Positions 44,420 to 53,981 of a stretch of 64,000 nucleotides of DNA are shown here, in pieces (within the stretch, counting starts at the first letter, position 1; every line of letters starts with the position of its first letter). The notes below the pieces were generated by a model that saw only the letters and a list, made by a program, of their open reading frames with translations, did no database searches and was not told the DNA's origin. The translations under genes were made by a program, and so were the position numbers. This DNA is from Verrucomicrobiia bacterium (lineage in GTDB: Bacteria > Verrucomicrobiota > Verrucomicrobiia > Verrucomicrobiales > Akkermansiaceae): the NCBI GenBank assembly GCA_030432565.1, contig JAUIGV010000002.1, positions 62,001-126,000 on the forward strand. The letters run 5' to 3'.

Positions 44420-46390
44420 TTACTTGTAAGAGCGGATGGAGGGTTTGACTTCTTCGAAGATGAGTTCTTCCTTGTGAAGGATGGGTGCTTTGCCGGGTTC
44501 GGTGTGCTCCCAGGCGGCAACGTATTGGAATTGGTCGTCGTGGCGCTTGGCCTCGCCAGCCTGGGTGGTGCCGTCCTGAACTTCGGCGTCGGCCTCGGTA
44601 AATTGGTGCTCCATGCGGAAGTGGCCGCCGCAGGACTCCTCTCGGGCGAGAGCGTCATGGCAGAGGACCTCGGCGAAGTCGATAAAGTCGGCGACGCGGC
44701 CTGCTTTTTCGAGTTCTGAGTTGAGGCCATTGGCCGATCCCGGGATGCGGACGTTGGTCCAGAATTCGTTTCGAATTTCAGGGATCCGCTTGAGGGCGTA
44801 TTCGAGGCCTTCCTTGTCGCGGGCCATGCCGCATTTGTCCCAGATGAGGAGACCGAGCTCGCGGTGGAAGGAGTCGACGGATTTGGTCCCTTTAATTTCC
44901 ATGAGGGATTTGAGGCGATCCTTCACATCGTTTTCCACTCTTTTGAATTCCGGATGGTCGGTCGTGACAGCTCCTGGTTTTTGGTTCGCGAGGTAAACCG
45001 CGATGGTCGAAGGTATGACAAAATATCCGTCGGCCAGGCCTTGCATTAATGCCGAGGCTCCCAATCGATTCGCTCCGTGATCGGAGAAATTGGCTTCACC
45101 CAGGACGTGCAGTCCGGGGAGGTTGGACATGAGATTGTAGTCCACCCAAAGGCCGCCCATCGTGTAGTGGACCGCAGGGTAGATCTGCATCGGCTGCTTG
45201 TAGGGATTGTCGCCGGAAATCTTCTCATACATTTGGAAGAGATTGCCGTAGCGGGCGCGGATGGCGTCTTCGCCATCGCGCTTGATGGCGTCTTCGAAGT
45301 CGAGGAAAACTCCGAGTCCGGTGGTGGCAACACCGCGACCTTCGTCACAGCATTCCTTGGCGGCCCGTGAGGCGATGTCGCGGGGGCAGAGGTTTCCGAA
45401 GGAAGGATACTTTCGCTCGAGGTAATAGTCGCGTTCGTCTTCCGGGATGTCGGAGGCCTTCTTTTTTCCTTCGCGAATGGCCTTGGCATCTTCAGCAGAC
45501 TTGGGAACCCAGATACGTCCGTCGTTTCGGAGGGACTCTGACATCAGGGTGAGCTTGGACTGGTAGTCTCCGCTCACCGGAATGCAGGTGGGGTGAATTT
45601 GGGTGTAGCATGGGTTTGCCATGAAGGCACCGCGTTTGTGTGCGCGGAACGCGGCCATGACGTTGCAGCCCATTGCGTTGGTGGAGAGGTAGAAGACGTT
45701 CCCGTATCCACCGGTGGCGAGGATGACGGCGTCGGCGGCGTGAGTGGTGATTTCTCCGGTGGAGAGGTTGCGAACCACGATGCCCTTGGCGTGGCCATCG
45801 ACGACAACGAGGTCCAGCATCTCGGTGCGGGTGTGCATGGTGACTCCGCCCTTGGCGACTTCTTTTTCGAGCGCCTGATAGCAGCCGATGAGGAGTTGTT
45901 GGCCGGTCTGGCCCCGGGCGTAGAAAGTTCGTTTCACCTGGGCGCCGCCGAAAGATCGATTGTCGAGGAGTCCGCCGTATTCGCGGGCGAACGGGACACC
46001 CTGGGCGACGCATTGGTCGATGATTTCGGTCGAGACCTCGGCAAGACGGTGAACGTTCGCTTCGCGGGAACGGAAGTCGCCACCTTTGATGGTGTCGTAA
46101 AAGAGGCGGTGAACCGAGTCGCCATCGTTCTGGTAGTTCTTGGCAGCGTTAATCCCGCCCTGGGCGGCGATGGAGTGAGCACGGCGCGGGCTGTCCTGGT
46201 AGCAAAAGCAATCCACCTTGTAGCCGAGTTCGGAAAGGGTGGCTGCAGCGGAACCACCGGCGAGGCCCGAGCCAACCACGATGATTTTAAATTTCCGCTT
46301 GTTGGCAGGGTTGATCAGCTTGGAGTCCATTTTGTGGGAACTCCATTTTTCGGCAAGAGGGCCTTTGGGAACTTTGGAATCTAAGCTCAT
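44420..46390 (-). CDS. sdhA: Succinate dehydrogenase/fumarate reductase flavoprotein subunit
   Basis: A 656-aa flavoprotein that oxidises succinate in the TCA cycle at the inner membrane. The FAD dinucleotide motif is [20 protein letters not shown] (about residues 34-53), and the covalent-flavin region is [20 protein letters not shown], where the His-Ser after RRA is the expected attachment site. Further active-site blocks are [20 protein letters not shown] and [11 protein letters not shown]-like [20 protein letters not shown]. The long form without a classical N-terminus is typical of this complex II class. 22 bp separate it from the sdhC stop. Confidence 0.96.
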   Translation of the reverse strand: MSLDSKVPKGPLAEKWSSHKMDSKLINPANKRKFKIIVVGSGLAGGSAAATLSELGYKVDCFCYQDSPRRAHSIAAQGGINAAKNYQNDGDSVHRLFYDTIKGGDFRSREANVHRLAEVSTEIIDQCVAQGVPFAREYGGLLDNRSFGGAQVKRTFYARGQTGQQLLIGCYQALEKEVAKGGVTMHTRTEMLDLVVVDGHAKGIVVRNLSTGEITTHAADAVILATGGYGNVFYLSTNAMGCNVMAAFRAHKRGAFMANPCYTQIHPTCIPVSGDYQSKLTLMSESLRNDGRIWVPKSAEDAKAIREGKKKASDIPEDERDYYLERKYPSFGNLCPRDIASRAAKECCDEGRGVATTGLGVFLDFEDAIKRDGEDAIRARYGNLFQMYEKISGDNPYKQPMQIYPAVHYTMGGLWVDYNLMSNLPGLHVLGEANFSDHGANRLGASALMQGLADGYFVIPSTIAVYLANQKPGAVTTDHPEFKRVENDVKDRLKSLMEIKGTKSVDSFHRELGLLIWDKCGMARDKEGLEYALKRIPEIRNEFWTNVRIPGSANGLNSELEKAGRVADFIDFAEVLCHDALAREESCGGHFRMEHQFTEADAEVQDGTTQAGEAKRHDDQFQYVAAWEHTEPGKAPILHKEELIFEEVKPSIRSYK

Positions 46391-46412
46391 GGGTCAAAAA
46401 AATCGGGCGTGT

Positions 46413-47129
46413 TTATTTACAAGCTTCACAGCCGAAGCCGAAGAGAAGAATGGCGAGAGGGATGGAGATGAAGCCGAGGTAGATTACGATGGCGTAGATC
46501 CTGGAGAGAACATTGATGGGACCGGCGGTCTTCTTGCTGCGAAGGCCCAGGGTCTGGAAGATCGAAGCAACCCCGTGGCTCAAGTGGGAACAGAGCAGGG
46601 TCATCGCGATGATGTAGAAGATTGCCACAAGCGGATTGCTAAATCCGACGATGACCATTTTCCAGGCGTCGTGGCGCTCGGAGCCGTCTGGCATGACTTG
46701 CATGAAGGAGGCGTAGTCGGTGCCTGCTTTCACCGTGAAGTGAAGAAGGTGAAAGATGATGAAAGCCAGAATCGTCAGGCCACTCCAGATCATGATGAGT
46801 GATGACTTTGGTGCCTGCACAGTTGCCTGATGGGCGTACTTTTTGCGAGCGGTCTTATTTTCCCTGGTCAGGAGAATGGTGAACCAGACATGAGCAACGA
46901 AGCAAGCGAGGAGCCCGATCCGTGCGATCCAAACACCGGCCCCGTGGAAGACTTCATGAAGGAACTGGGCGTAGTCGTTGAAGGCATCTCTTCCTGCAAA
47001 AATCAGCAGGTTTCCGGTGAGGTGGCCGGCGAGGAAGAGAACGAGGGCAAGTCCGGTCACGGCCACGATAATTTTGCGGCCGATGGAGGACTTGGCGAAG
47101 GCACACATGGAACAGAGAGAAGCATTCAT
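46413..47129 (-). CDS. sdhC: Succinate dehydrogenase cytochrome b subunit
   Basis: A 238-aa membrane anchor of complex II with about five hydrophobic helices. Heme-ligand candidate histidines occur in VLFLAGHLTGNLLIF, QFLHEVFHGAGVW, FVAHVWFTILLT, IFHLLHFTVKAG and LLCSHLSHGVAS, the pattern of the b-type single-subunit (b558) family; no separate sdhD is seen, which fits. It is the first gene of sdhCAB; its promoter must lie in the gap 47130-47289, which otherwise shows nothing supported. Confidence 0.93.
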   Translation of the reverse strand: MNASLCSMCAFAKSSIGRKIIVAVTGLALVLFLAGHLTGNLLIFAGRDAFNDYAQFLHEVFHGAGVWIARIGLLACFVAHVWFTILLTRENKTARKKYAHQATVQAPKSSLIMIWSGLTILAFIIFHLLHFTVKAGTDYASFMQVMPDGSERHDAWKMVIVGFSNPLVAIFYIIAMTLLCSHLSHGVASIFQTLGLRSKKTAGPINVLSRIYAIVIYLGFISIPLAILLFGFGCEACK

Positions 47130-47289
47130 GGTTCACTTGGGCACCCAGCGGGTGCTTGAGCCAGACTAGGATGCAACCCAGAAAAAACAAGTGGTATCGA
47201 GACGATTTTGACGATTTGGCCGCTTTAACACATTACCGGTTAGAACGAGGTCTCCGGAGGGGGCTCCAATGCGAGTGCAGCGCGCGAAA

Positions 47290-48708
47290 TTATCCAATCA
47301 ATTCCTTGATCACCGTTCCTCCAAATTGGGAGAGCTGCTTGTAGCGACCCGCGTGGAAGTAGGTGAGCTTGTTGTCTTCAAGCCCAAGGAGATGGAGGAG
47401 GGTGACGTGGAAGTCGCGGATGGGATGAGCATATTCGACGGCCCGGGCCCCGATGTCATCGGTGGCGCCTACGATGGAACCTTTTTTGACTCCGCCGCCG
47501 GCCATCATAATGGTCATGGCGTCGGCATTGTGGCCGCGGCCGATGGAGTAGACGCCTCCGCGCATGTTGTTATCCGGAGTGCGGCCGAACTCGCCGTTCC
47601 AGATGACGAGAGTGTCGTCAAGCATGCCGCGTTGTTTAAGATCTTTGATCAGGGCCGCCCAAGGCTTGTCGACGGCGGCGATCCGTGAGGAGTGGCCGCG
47701 TTCAAGGTAGTCATGGGAGTCCCAACCACCTGCAAAGATTTGGACAAAGCGGGTTCCTTTTTCAACGAGTCGGCGGGCCATGAGGCATTGGCGGCCGAAG
47801 TCGTGGGTGACCTTGTCATTCATGCCATACATTTCGCGGATGTATTCGGGTTCTCCATCGAGATCGACGACCTCGGGAACCTCCATCTGCATGCGGTAAG
47901 CAAGTTCATACGATTCCATGCGGGCGGCAAGGTCGGCATGTTCGGGATGGCGCTTGCTGTGTTGGTCGTTGAGGAAAGCGAGTTGATCCAAAGCGGCTCG
48001 TTGGTGGGTGCGGGACTTGAAAGGCTGGGATTCCAGATCAAGGAGCGGGGATCCTTTGGGGCGTAGAGCGGTTCCCTGGTAGTGGGCGGGGAGAAAGCCG
48101 TTCGACCAGTTTTTGGAGCCGCCCTGGGGGAGGGCCATTTCGGTCATCACGACGTAGCCGGGGAGGTTTTGGTTCTCGGATCCGAGTCCATAGGTGGCCC
48201 AGGCACCGAGGGCGGGATCGGCTCCGAGACGGCTGCCGGTGTTCATGTGGAAGAGAGCCTCGGGATGGTTGAGGGATTCGGCCTGGCAGCCGCGGTAGTT
48301 GCAAAGTTCATCGGCGACCTCGGGATCGGACATGTATTTCCATTGGTCGCACATATCCATGCCTGATTGGCCGGCTTTTTTGAAGTTGAAGGGAGAGCCG
48401 ACGTAGAATTGATAAGAGCCGGCGGCGAGACCCCGGTCATTCTTGGATTCAGTCTTGTGGAGTTGGGTGAGCTTGGGCTTTGGATCGAAGGTGTCCATAT
48501 GCCCGGGGCCGCCTTCCATGAAGAGCATGATCACATTCTTGGCCTTGGCCGGTGTCATGGGCTTTTTGGGAGCCATGGGGTTGACGGTGATTTCTTCTGC
48601 AAGGAGGGATGAGAAGGCGACTGACCCCATGGAGGCGCCGAGTCCGTAGAGGAATTCGCGACGCGAATGGGCGTCGGAGAGGGGGCGGGAGCAGAGGGGA
48701 GATTTCAT
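47290..48708 (-). CDS. DUF1501 family protein, second copy
   Basis: A 472-aa DUF1501 protein, paralogous to the one at 15.6-17.0 kb. It has an Arg-pair export signal (SRREFLYGLGASMGSVAFSS), VIMLFMEGGPGHMDTFDPKP, YGLGSENQNLPGYVV, KGTRFVQIFAGGWDSHDYLE, VIWNGEFGRTPDNNM and GHNADAMTIMMAGGGVKKGS. It probably acts outside the cytoplasm; the activity is not established. It is 67 bp downstream of the PSCyt1-DUF1549-DUF1553 gene and is the last gene of the sigma-factor operon. Confidence 0.92.
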   Translation of the reverse strand: MKSPLCSRPLSDAHSRREFLYGLGASMGSVAFSSLLAEEITVNPMAPKKPMTPAKAKNVIMLFMEGGPGHMDTFDPKPKLTQLHKTESKNDRGLAAGSYQFYVGSPFNFKKAGQSGMDMCDQWKYMSDPEVADELCNYRGCQAESLNHPEALFHMNTGSRLGADPALGAWATYGLGSENQNLPGYVVMTEMALPQGGSKNWSNGFLPAHYQGTALRPKGSPLLDLESQPFKSRTHQRAALDQLAFLNDQHSKRHPEHADLAARMESYELAYRMQMEVPEVVDLDGEPEYIREMYGMNDKVTHDFGRQCLMARRLVEKGTRFVQIFAGGWDSHDYLERGHSSRIAAVDKPWAALIKDLKQRGMLDDTLVIWNGEFGRTPDNNMRGGVYSIGRGHNADAMTIMMAGGGVKKGSIVGATDDIGARAVEYAHPIRDFHVTLLHLLGLEDNKLTYFHAGRYKQLSQFGGTVIKELIG

Positions 48709-48775
48709 GTTTTGGTTCGTTGGGAGTGGGATGGTGAGACCTGGCGGTTGGTGATTAGCGGTCTGTGACTTGCTT

Positions 48776-51598
48776 CTAATAAGAGTAAATAAATTCGTGG
48801 GAGTTGAAGAGGATGAGGCAGAAATCGGCGAGGGCTCTGGTGTTGGGGCTGACGTCGGAGGCTTGCTTGTCCCGTTGGTAATCGTTAAAGACGGGGAGAA
48901 GTTCCTGGTATTCGAAGGGTTGACCTGAGAATTCTTCGACGAGCGAGCGGGTGATCTCGGTGGGGTATTCTCGGGGCTTGGGAGTCTTGTCGGCGTGGTA
49001 GACTTGCATCTCCTTCACATAGGCTTCGACTTTGGTGGCTTCTTCCTCGCTCGCCTTGCGATTAAAGACGAGGTGGAAGGCGCGCTGAATTTGTGCGGGA
49101 AGAGTGCCGGATTCTTTTTCCAATCTCAGGGCGAGGGCGATGGAGCGATCGGTGACGAGATCGCTGTTCATGAGTGTGAAGGCCTGGGGAGAAACAGAGG
49201 CGGAGTCGCGTTCTTCGCATGAGTCGTTGGGATTGGGTTGGTTGAAGGTCTCGAGGAAGGGATCAGCGAGTCCGCGCACGCGGTAGGCGTAAATGGAACG
49301 CCGGTTGCGTTGCCCGGGGGTTTTGCTTGGGAGATAGGTTGGCGCAATGGAGAATTGGATCATGCGGGGTTGCAGGGCGACTTCCATATTCATTTCAGGG
49401 CGAATCGGCAGACCGCCGGCGGTTGGGTTCAACTCTCCGGTGATGTGGAGCATGGAGTCGCGGAGCTCTTCGGCGGTGAGGCGTCGATTGGGGAAGAAGG
49501 CAAAGAGGTCGTTGTCGGGGTCCTCCTGTGCGAGCTTGTAGTGATCACCATGGTGGCCGGATTGCTGGTAGGTTTCCGAGGTCAGGATAAGCCGGTGGAG
49601 TCGTTTGATGCTCCAGCCGTTTTCGATGAAGTCGGAGGCGAGCCAGTTGATAAGATCCGGGTGGGTTGGAGGTGAGCCTTTCACTCCGAAGTTGTTGGGG
49701 TTTCCGGCGATGGGCTTGCCAAAGTGGTATTGCCAAATTCGATTGACGATAGAGCGCGCGGCGAGCGGGTTTTGAGGATGGGCAATCCACTTGGCGAGGG
49801 CGAGGCGGCGACCGTCCAGATCTTCGGGCGTGGCGTAGGGATCATCTTCCGGAGCTCCCTCGACGGGAAGTCCGAGAGCAGAGAGAACACCCGGGGTGAC
49901 TTTCTCGCCGGGGGCTTCAAGGGCACCGCCGGTGAGGATGTGGGAGTCGGGTTTCCAGTTCCCGTTGACCTTGCCCGGCATGCGGAGTTTTCGGGCATTG
50001 AGGAATTTGGGATCGGGGCCGTTGTAGACCGATTGAACCATGGGGAGGAAGCGTTCGCGACGGCGGTTCCAAATCCACTCGTCCTGTTCGCGGACTTTGA
50101 GTTGTCCTTTTTCCGTTTCGTCGAGACCGACGTGGCGCGGTGGCTTTTGATCGACGGGGTCGTTTTTCCGGGCCTTGAGGTTTTTGTAGGGCAGGTCGTT
50201 GTCGGCATACCATTTCCGGGCATGCTCCTCGACCTTTTGCTGAAGGCGTTTGGCTTCGCTGTCGGCGAAGCTGTGGAGGAGTTCGATTTGTGCCTTTTCT
50301 TCTTCAAAGCCGACCTTGTTGTCGTGCTCCTGCCATGAGACGAAACGCTCGGCGAGTTGGGTTCCCGCAAACACGGAATACATGCGATAGTAGTCCCTGG
50401 TGGGGAGTGGGTCGAATTTGTGGTCATGGCACTTGAAGCAGCGCATGGTGGTGGAGAGGAAGGTCTGGCCAACGGCATTGACGACATCATCCACGTATTG
50501 CTGTCTGGCTTCGGGAGCCTTTACCATGGCCGGATCCCACGGGCCCATGCGCAGAAAGGACGAGGCGATCATTTGCTCGGCTTCTTTTGGAGAGTAGTGA
50601 CCTTTTCTGCGGAGTTCTTCGTACTTCGCGTCATCACCAACACGTTTGCGAAGGGACTGGTCGGCGAGTTCATCGCCGGCGATCTGTTCCATGATGAATT
50701 CATTGTAGGGTTTGTCTTCGTTGAAAGCGCGGATGACGTAGTCGCGATAGCGCCAGGCGTTGGAGCGTTCGTAGTCGTTGGAGAGGCCTCCGGTGTCGGC
50801 GTAGCGGGCGACATCGAGCCAATGCTGGGCCCAGCGCTCGCCATGGTGAGGAGAGGCGAGAAGCCGTTCAACAAGAGACGAGTAGGCGGTGTCGAAGTCT
50901 TCTTCTGCAGCGGTAATGAATTGGGAAACTTCGGAAGGAGTGGGAGGGAGCCCAATGAGGTCGTAGGAGACCCGGCGAATCAGAGTGCGGAGGTTGGCAC
51001 GCGGGGCAGGTTCATACTTGGCGGACTTAAGCTTGGCGTGAATGAAGGCATCGATTGGATTGGATTTGCCGGAAGGTGGGGTTGGTTTTTCAAGCGGAAG
51101 AAAGGCCCAGACGGTTTCAGGTTGATAGCGTCGAAAGGTCCAGTCGTCAGCAAGGCCGCCGGAGGTTTCGATGATGAGACCTTCGTCGGTGAGTCTTTTT
51201 TCTTTTTCGGCAGATAGGATGACCTTTTGGTCGGCTTCACTGGGCCAAGGGGCTCCGTTTTTAATCCAGGTTTCAATATGGGAGATCTGCCCGGGTGTCA
51301 GCCGGTCATTCTCCTTTGGGGGCATTTCGAAGTCTGGATCCTCCCATTTGATGACCGTCATGAGAAAGGATTTTTCGACATCGCCGGGAACGAGGAGGTC
51401 CTTGACGAATTCGCCACCCTTGAGGAAGCCCTCGCGGGTGAGAAGATTGAGCTCGCCCTCAATATCATCCGGGTCTTCGCCATGACAGGCGGCGCATTTC
51501 GAAGAGAGAATGGGAAGAGCCTTGAGGGTGGCGTGTTCTTCGGGGGTGGCAGCCCACGCGAAATGAGTGAGGAGAATAACGGGAAGAAGTGGCTTCAT
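48776..51598 (-). CDS. PSCyt1-DUF1549-DUF1553 cytochrome-like protein
   Basis: A 940-aa exported protein. A signal peptide (PLLPVILLTHFAWA) is followed by a planctomycete cytochrome c (PSCyt1) domain with SSKCAACHGED, Cys35-x2-Cys38-His39, and PPKENDRLTPGQISHIETWI. DUF1549 has LIRRVSYDLIGLPPTPSEV, ERWAQHWLDVARYADTGG and MRCFKCHDHKFDPLPTRDYY, a second CxxCH. DUF1553 has NPLAARSIVNRIWQYHFG, ILTSETYQQSG and AFTLMNSDLV. Paired DUF1501 lies downstream and the FecR-LamG gene upstream, so the four genes probably act together on an external polymer under sigma-factor control; this is inference. Confidence 0.93.
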   Translation of the reverse strand: MKPLLPVILLTHFAWAATPEEHATLKALPILSSKCAACHGEDPDDIEGELNLLTREGFLKGGEFVKDLLVPGDVEKSFLMTVIKWEDPDFEMPPKENDRLTPGQISHIETWIKNGAPWPSEADQKVILSAEKEKRLTDEGLIIETSGGLADDWTFRRYQPETVWAFLPLEKPTPPSGKSNPIDAFIHAKLKSAKYEPAPRANLRTLIRRVSYDLIGLPPTPSEVSQFITAAEEDFDTAYSSLVERLLASPHHGERWAQHWLDVARYADTGGLSNDYERSNAWRYRDYVIRAFNEDKPYNEFIMEQIAGDELADQSLRKRVGDDAKYEELRRKGHYSPKEAEQMIASSFLRMGPWDPAMVKAPEARQQYVDDVVNAVGQTFLSTTMRCFKCHDHKFDPLPTRDYYRMYSVFAGTQLAERFVSWQEHDNKVGFEEEKAQIELLHSFADSEAKRLQQKVEEHARKWYADNDLPYKNLKARKNDPVDQKPPRHVGLDETEKGQLKVREQDEWIWNRRRERFLPMVQSVYNGPDPKFLNARKLRMPGKVNGNWKPDSHILTGGALEAPGEKVTPGVLSALGLPVEGAPEDDPYATPEDLDGRRLALAKWIAHPQNPLAARSIVNRIWQYHFGKPIAGNPNNFGVKGSPPTHPDLINWLASDFIENGWSIKRLHRLILTSETYQQSGHHGDHYKLAQEDPDNDLFAFFPNRRLTAEELRDSMLHITGELNPTAGGLPIRPEMNMEVALQPRMIQFSIAPTYLPSKTPGQRNRRSIYAYRVRGLADPFLETFNQPNPNDSCEERDSASVSPQAFTLMNSDLVTDRSIALALRLEKESGTLPAQIQRAFHLVFNRKASEEEATKVEAYVKEMQVYHADKTPKPREYPTEITRSLVEEFSGQPFEYQELLPVFNDYQRDKQASDVSPNTRALADFCLILFNSHEFIYSY

Positions 51599-51646
51599 TT
51601 GAAAAAAAACTTAGGGTTGCCTTGTTTTCGTCGACTGGAGTTTGAT

Positions 51647-53221
51647 TCAGGGCTTGCCGGAAAGGTAGAGTGATTTGATCTCTTCGGGAGTGAGCGCCGA
51701 TTTATAAATTGTGAATTCGTCGAGTCTCCCGTTGAGGTTGCGAACGGCAAACTCAGGTTCCTCGCGAGTGGGGAGGCCCCAGTTTCCGATCTGAGCGTTG
51801 CCGATGACGAGGGCGCCCACTCCCTTTTCCCCGGGAGCAGATTCGCGGCTGATTTCTTCTCCGTTTAGGTAGTGAACGCAAGTGCGGGTCCCGACGTCAT
51901 AGGTGGTGACGAGGTGAAGCCATTGCTCGCTCTTGGTGTAGTCCCATATTACGGGCGAATGAAAAATGTGATGGAGCTTTCCTTTTCCCAGGCCGACCGA
52001 GAAAAACAGGCGGCCGTCTTCACGGATCTGCCAGTGCGGTTCGCCAAGGCCGTAGTTGTCGGTGAGGAAGAGGGCGTTGTATTGCCGGTCGAGGCTGTCG
52101 ATTTTCGCCCAGGTGGAGTAGGTGAGTGCTTGATGTCTTCCGGGGATGTGGACGCGCACACGGGAGCCATTGGGTGAGAAGTCGAGAGCTTCTTTTTGCG
52201 GCCAACGACCTTCGACGACTTTCGCTCCGACGATGGCGCCCGGAAGAATTTTGCCAGCCTTCGAGGGGAGTTCCCGGTCCCAATCCTGGAGTTGGTCCAT
52301 TGGGAAGTAGGCGAGTAGTTCGGGGTGGTTTTCGGTCGCCCGGGAGTCCTGCTGCCAGTCCGTGAAACGATCTGTTTGATAGGCTGCGATTTTGCGTGCC
52401 AGTTGATCAGGGCCGGTGAAGCGTTCTGGTTTGGCTTCAATTCGCGAGTTCTCCTTGCCGGTCAGTTGGAGAGCTTGTCCCTTTGTGAGCAGGATGTCCG
52501 GCTCTGATTCCTCATGCCATTCGACTTCGCCGTCGATGACGTGGAGCTCGGAGTCATTATGCGAGACGTCGAGTGCAAATTCGGTCCCAAGGTCGAGGGC
52601 CGTGCCTTGTGGCGTGTGGATTTGAAACCCGATGGCGGGGCGCGGGACGTGTGCTCTGAGTTTACCACGGAGAAGTCGCATTTCGTCGGGCGAAATGATT
52701 TCGAGAGCGGCGTCTCCCTCGAGGACGAGTGAGACACCGGAAAAAAATTCGATTTGAGCGAGGCCGGATTTAAGCTCGAGGAGTCCCTGGGGGAGAAGGT
52801 CTCCCTCGGCCGGAGTGGTTCCGGACCAGATCGAATTCACCGAGTGGGTCAGGATTGCAAAGCCGGTATTGTGCTTCTCGACTTCGGCGACCGGAGAGGT
52901 GGTGATCCCGGTTTCGGGATCACGGAGTGCGACGATTGCCACAACGGCGGCAGCGGCTGCCATGGCCCACGGGAGGAGTGTTTTTGATGAGGGGAGAATG
53001 GGCTTCCGGCCGGGAATATTTGCTACTGCGTGTGTGTGTTTCGTTGCGAGTGCCCCGGACCGGAAGCCAGAATGGAGAGAACCGTGCAGGAGCGCAATTT
53101 CAGCGAATTGATCCGCAGCGGCTGGAGACTCCTTTAAAATCTTATTGAGTTTACCAAGCTCGCCTTGATTCAGGGTGCCGTCAAGAAAGCCGTGAAAAAG
53201 TTGGTCGTGTTCCTGGTTCAT
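51647..53221 (-). CDS. FecR-domain transmembrane protein with C-terminal LamG
   Basis: A 524-aa anti-sigma-like protein. The N-terminal 75 residues are cytoplasmic and charged (HGFLDGTLNQGELGKLNKIL), one helix follows (LLPWAMAAAAAVVAIVAL, about 82-99), then a FecR domain (IEFFSGVSLVLEGDAALEII, GTALDLGTEFALDV) and a C-terminal LamG domain (LTYSTWAKIDSLDRQYN, NLNGRLDEFTIYKSALTPEE). Its ATG overlaps the sigma factor stop (ATGA), the classical coupling of ECF sigma and its regulator. The LamG part could sense a carbohydrate ligand outside and release the sigma factor. Confidence 0.9.
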   Translation of the reverse strand: MNQEHDQLFHGFLDGTLNQGELGKLNKILKESPAAADQFAEIALLHGSLHSGFRSGALATKHTHAVANIPGRKPILPSSKTLLPWAMAAAAAVVAIVALRDPETGITTSPVAEVEKHNTGFAILTHSVNSIWSGTTPAEGDLLPQGLLELKSGLAQIEFFSGVSLVLEGDAALEIISPDEMRLLRGKLRAHVPRPAIGFQIHTPQGTALDLGTEFALDVSHNDSELHVIDGEVEWHEESEPDILLTKGQALQLTGKENSRIEAKPERFTGPDQLARKIAAYQTDRFTDWQQDSRATENHPELLAYFPMDQLQDWDRELPSKAGKILPGAIVGAKVVEGRWPQKEALDFSPNGSRVRVHIPGRHQALTYSTWAKIDSLDRQYNALFLTDNYGLGEPHWQIREDGRLFFSVGLGKGKLHHIFHSPVIWDYTKSEQWLHLVTTYDVGTRTCVHYLNGEEISRESAPGEKGVGALVIGNAQIGNWGLPTREEPEFAVRNLNGRLDEFTIYKSALTPEEIKSLYLSGKP

Positions 53222-53733
53222 GATGTCGAAAGATGGGTCTTTTCGAGGCAGCTTCGAAGTTGTTCGCGGATCCGCTGGAGGGCCTTCGCCGCGGCATTCG
53301 GCGACATTCCCAGTTGTTCTCCGATAGCGGCTGGCTTGAGGTTACGGGAGTAGCGAAGTTCGCATAATTCGCGAGCCCGGTCATCGAGTTGGGAAACGCA
53401 GTTCTCAAGCCGGGTCAGTCGTTTGTCGTGAGAGGGCCGGTTTCGGGCGAAGGCATCGACGAGGTTGTCGAGGGCATCATCGTCAAAGATATGGGGATCT
53501 TTGGATTTGCGGCGCAGGTAAAGGCGGACCTGGTTTCGGGCAACCCCAATCACCCAGGCCGCGAAGGGGCGTGTGGAATCGTAGCGATCGAAGGAAGTCA
53601 TGGCGGCGATGGCGCAGTCTTGCAGGACGTCATCGCGATCACTCACATCAAAGACCATCGAGCCGACAAAAGCAGAGACCTTGGGCAGGGCGCTGGTCCA
53701 TTGGCGGGTGAATTCGGCGGTCGAAGGATCCAT
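53218..53733 (-). CDS. ECF-type RNA polymerase sigma factor
   Basis: A 171-aa sigma-70 family factor with region 2 (VFDVSDRDDVLQDCAIAAMT, RPFAAWVIGVARNQVRLYLR) and region 4 (LDDRARELCELRYSRNLKPA and IGEQLGMSPNAAAKALQRIR, a helix-turn-helix). It resembles the Rhodopirellula/Verrucomicrobium ECF subfamily and overlaps the FecR-LamG gene by 4 bp. It likely directs transcription of its own operon and related loci. The 200 bp upstream hold its promoter and, further on, the terminator of the prepilin-like gene. Confidence 0.93.
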   Translation of the reverse strand: MDPSTAEFTRQWTSALPKVSAFVGSMVFDVSDRDDVLQDCAIAAMTSFDRYDSTRPFAAWVIGVARNQVRLYLRRKSKDPHIFDDDALDNLVDAFARNRPSHDKRLTRLENCVSQLDDRARELCELRYSRNLKPAAIGEQLGMSPNAAAKALQRIREQLRSCLEKTHLSTS

Positions 53734-53924
53734 CTATCAATCATTTAACAGGGAAGGGGAAATCGTGACCAATTTTTTCCATTTTTTGCGGATCGGCATG
53801 TCAATGGTCCCAATTCCGGCTTTTCCGGCGTTCGCGATATCCCTCCTTGTGAGACTCTTGAAAAGCTTCACCCAACTTGCTTCGGGATCGAGTGGTTCCG
53901 CTCATGGCGGAAAGATTCTTTACG

Positions 53925-53950
53925 AAAAAGACGGCTTCAATTGAAGCCGC
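53925..53950 (-). terminator. Terminator after the prepilin-like gene
   Basis: GGCTTCAATTGAAGCC (53933-53948) is a perfect 16-bp palindrome, extended by flanking GC bases. On the minus strand it is followed by TCTTTTTC, fitting a rho-independent terminator 31 bp after the stop at 53982. Confidence 0.75.
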
Positions 53951-53981
53951 CTTTGAAACAGATTGAAGTGAATCCGGACCC

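Noticed and set aside
47156-47344. 62-codon plus-strand frame in the gap upstream of sdhC
   Set aside because: Overlaps the end of the convergent DUF1501 gene, has no RBS or domain signal, and is likely spurious.
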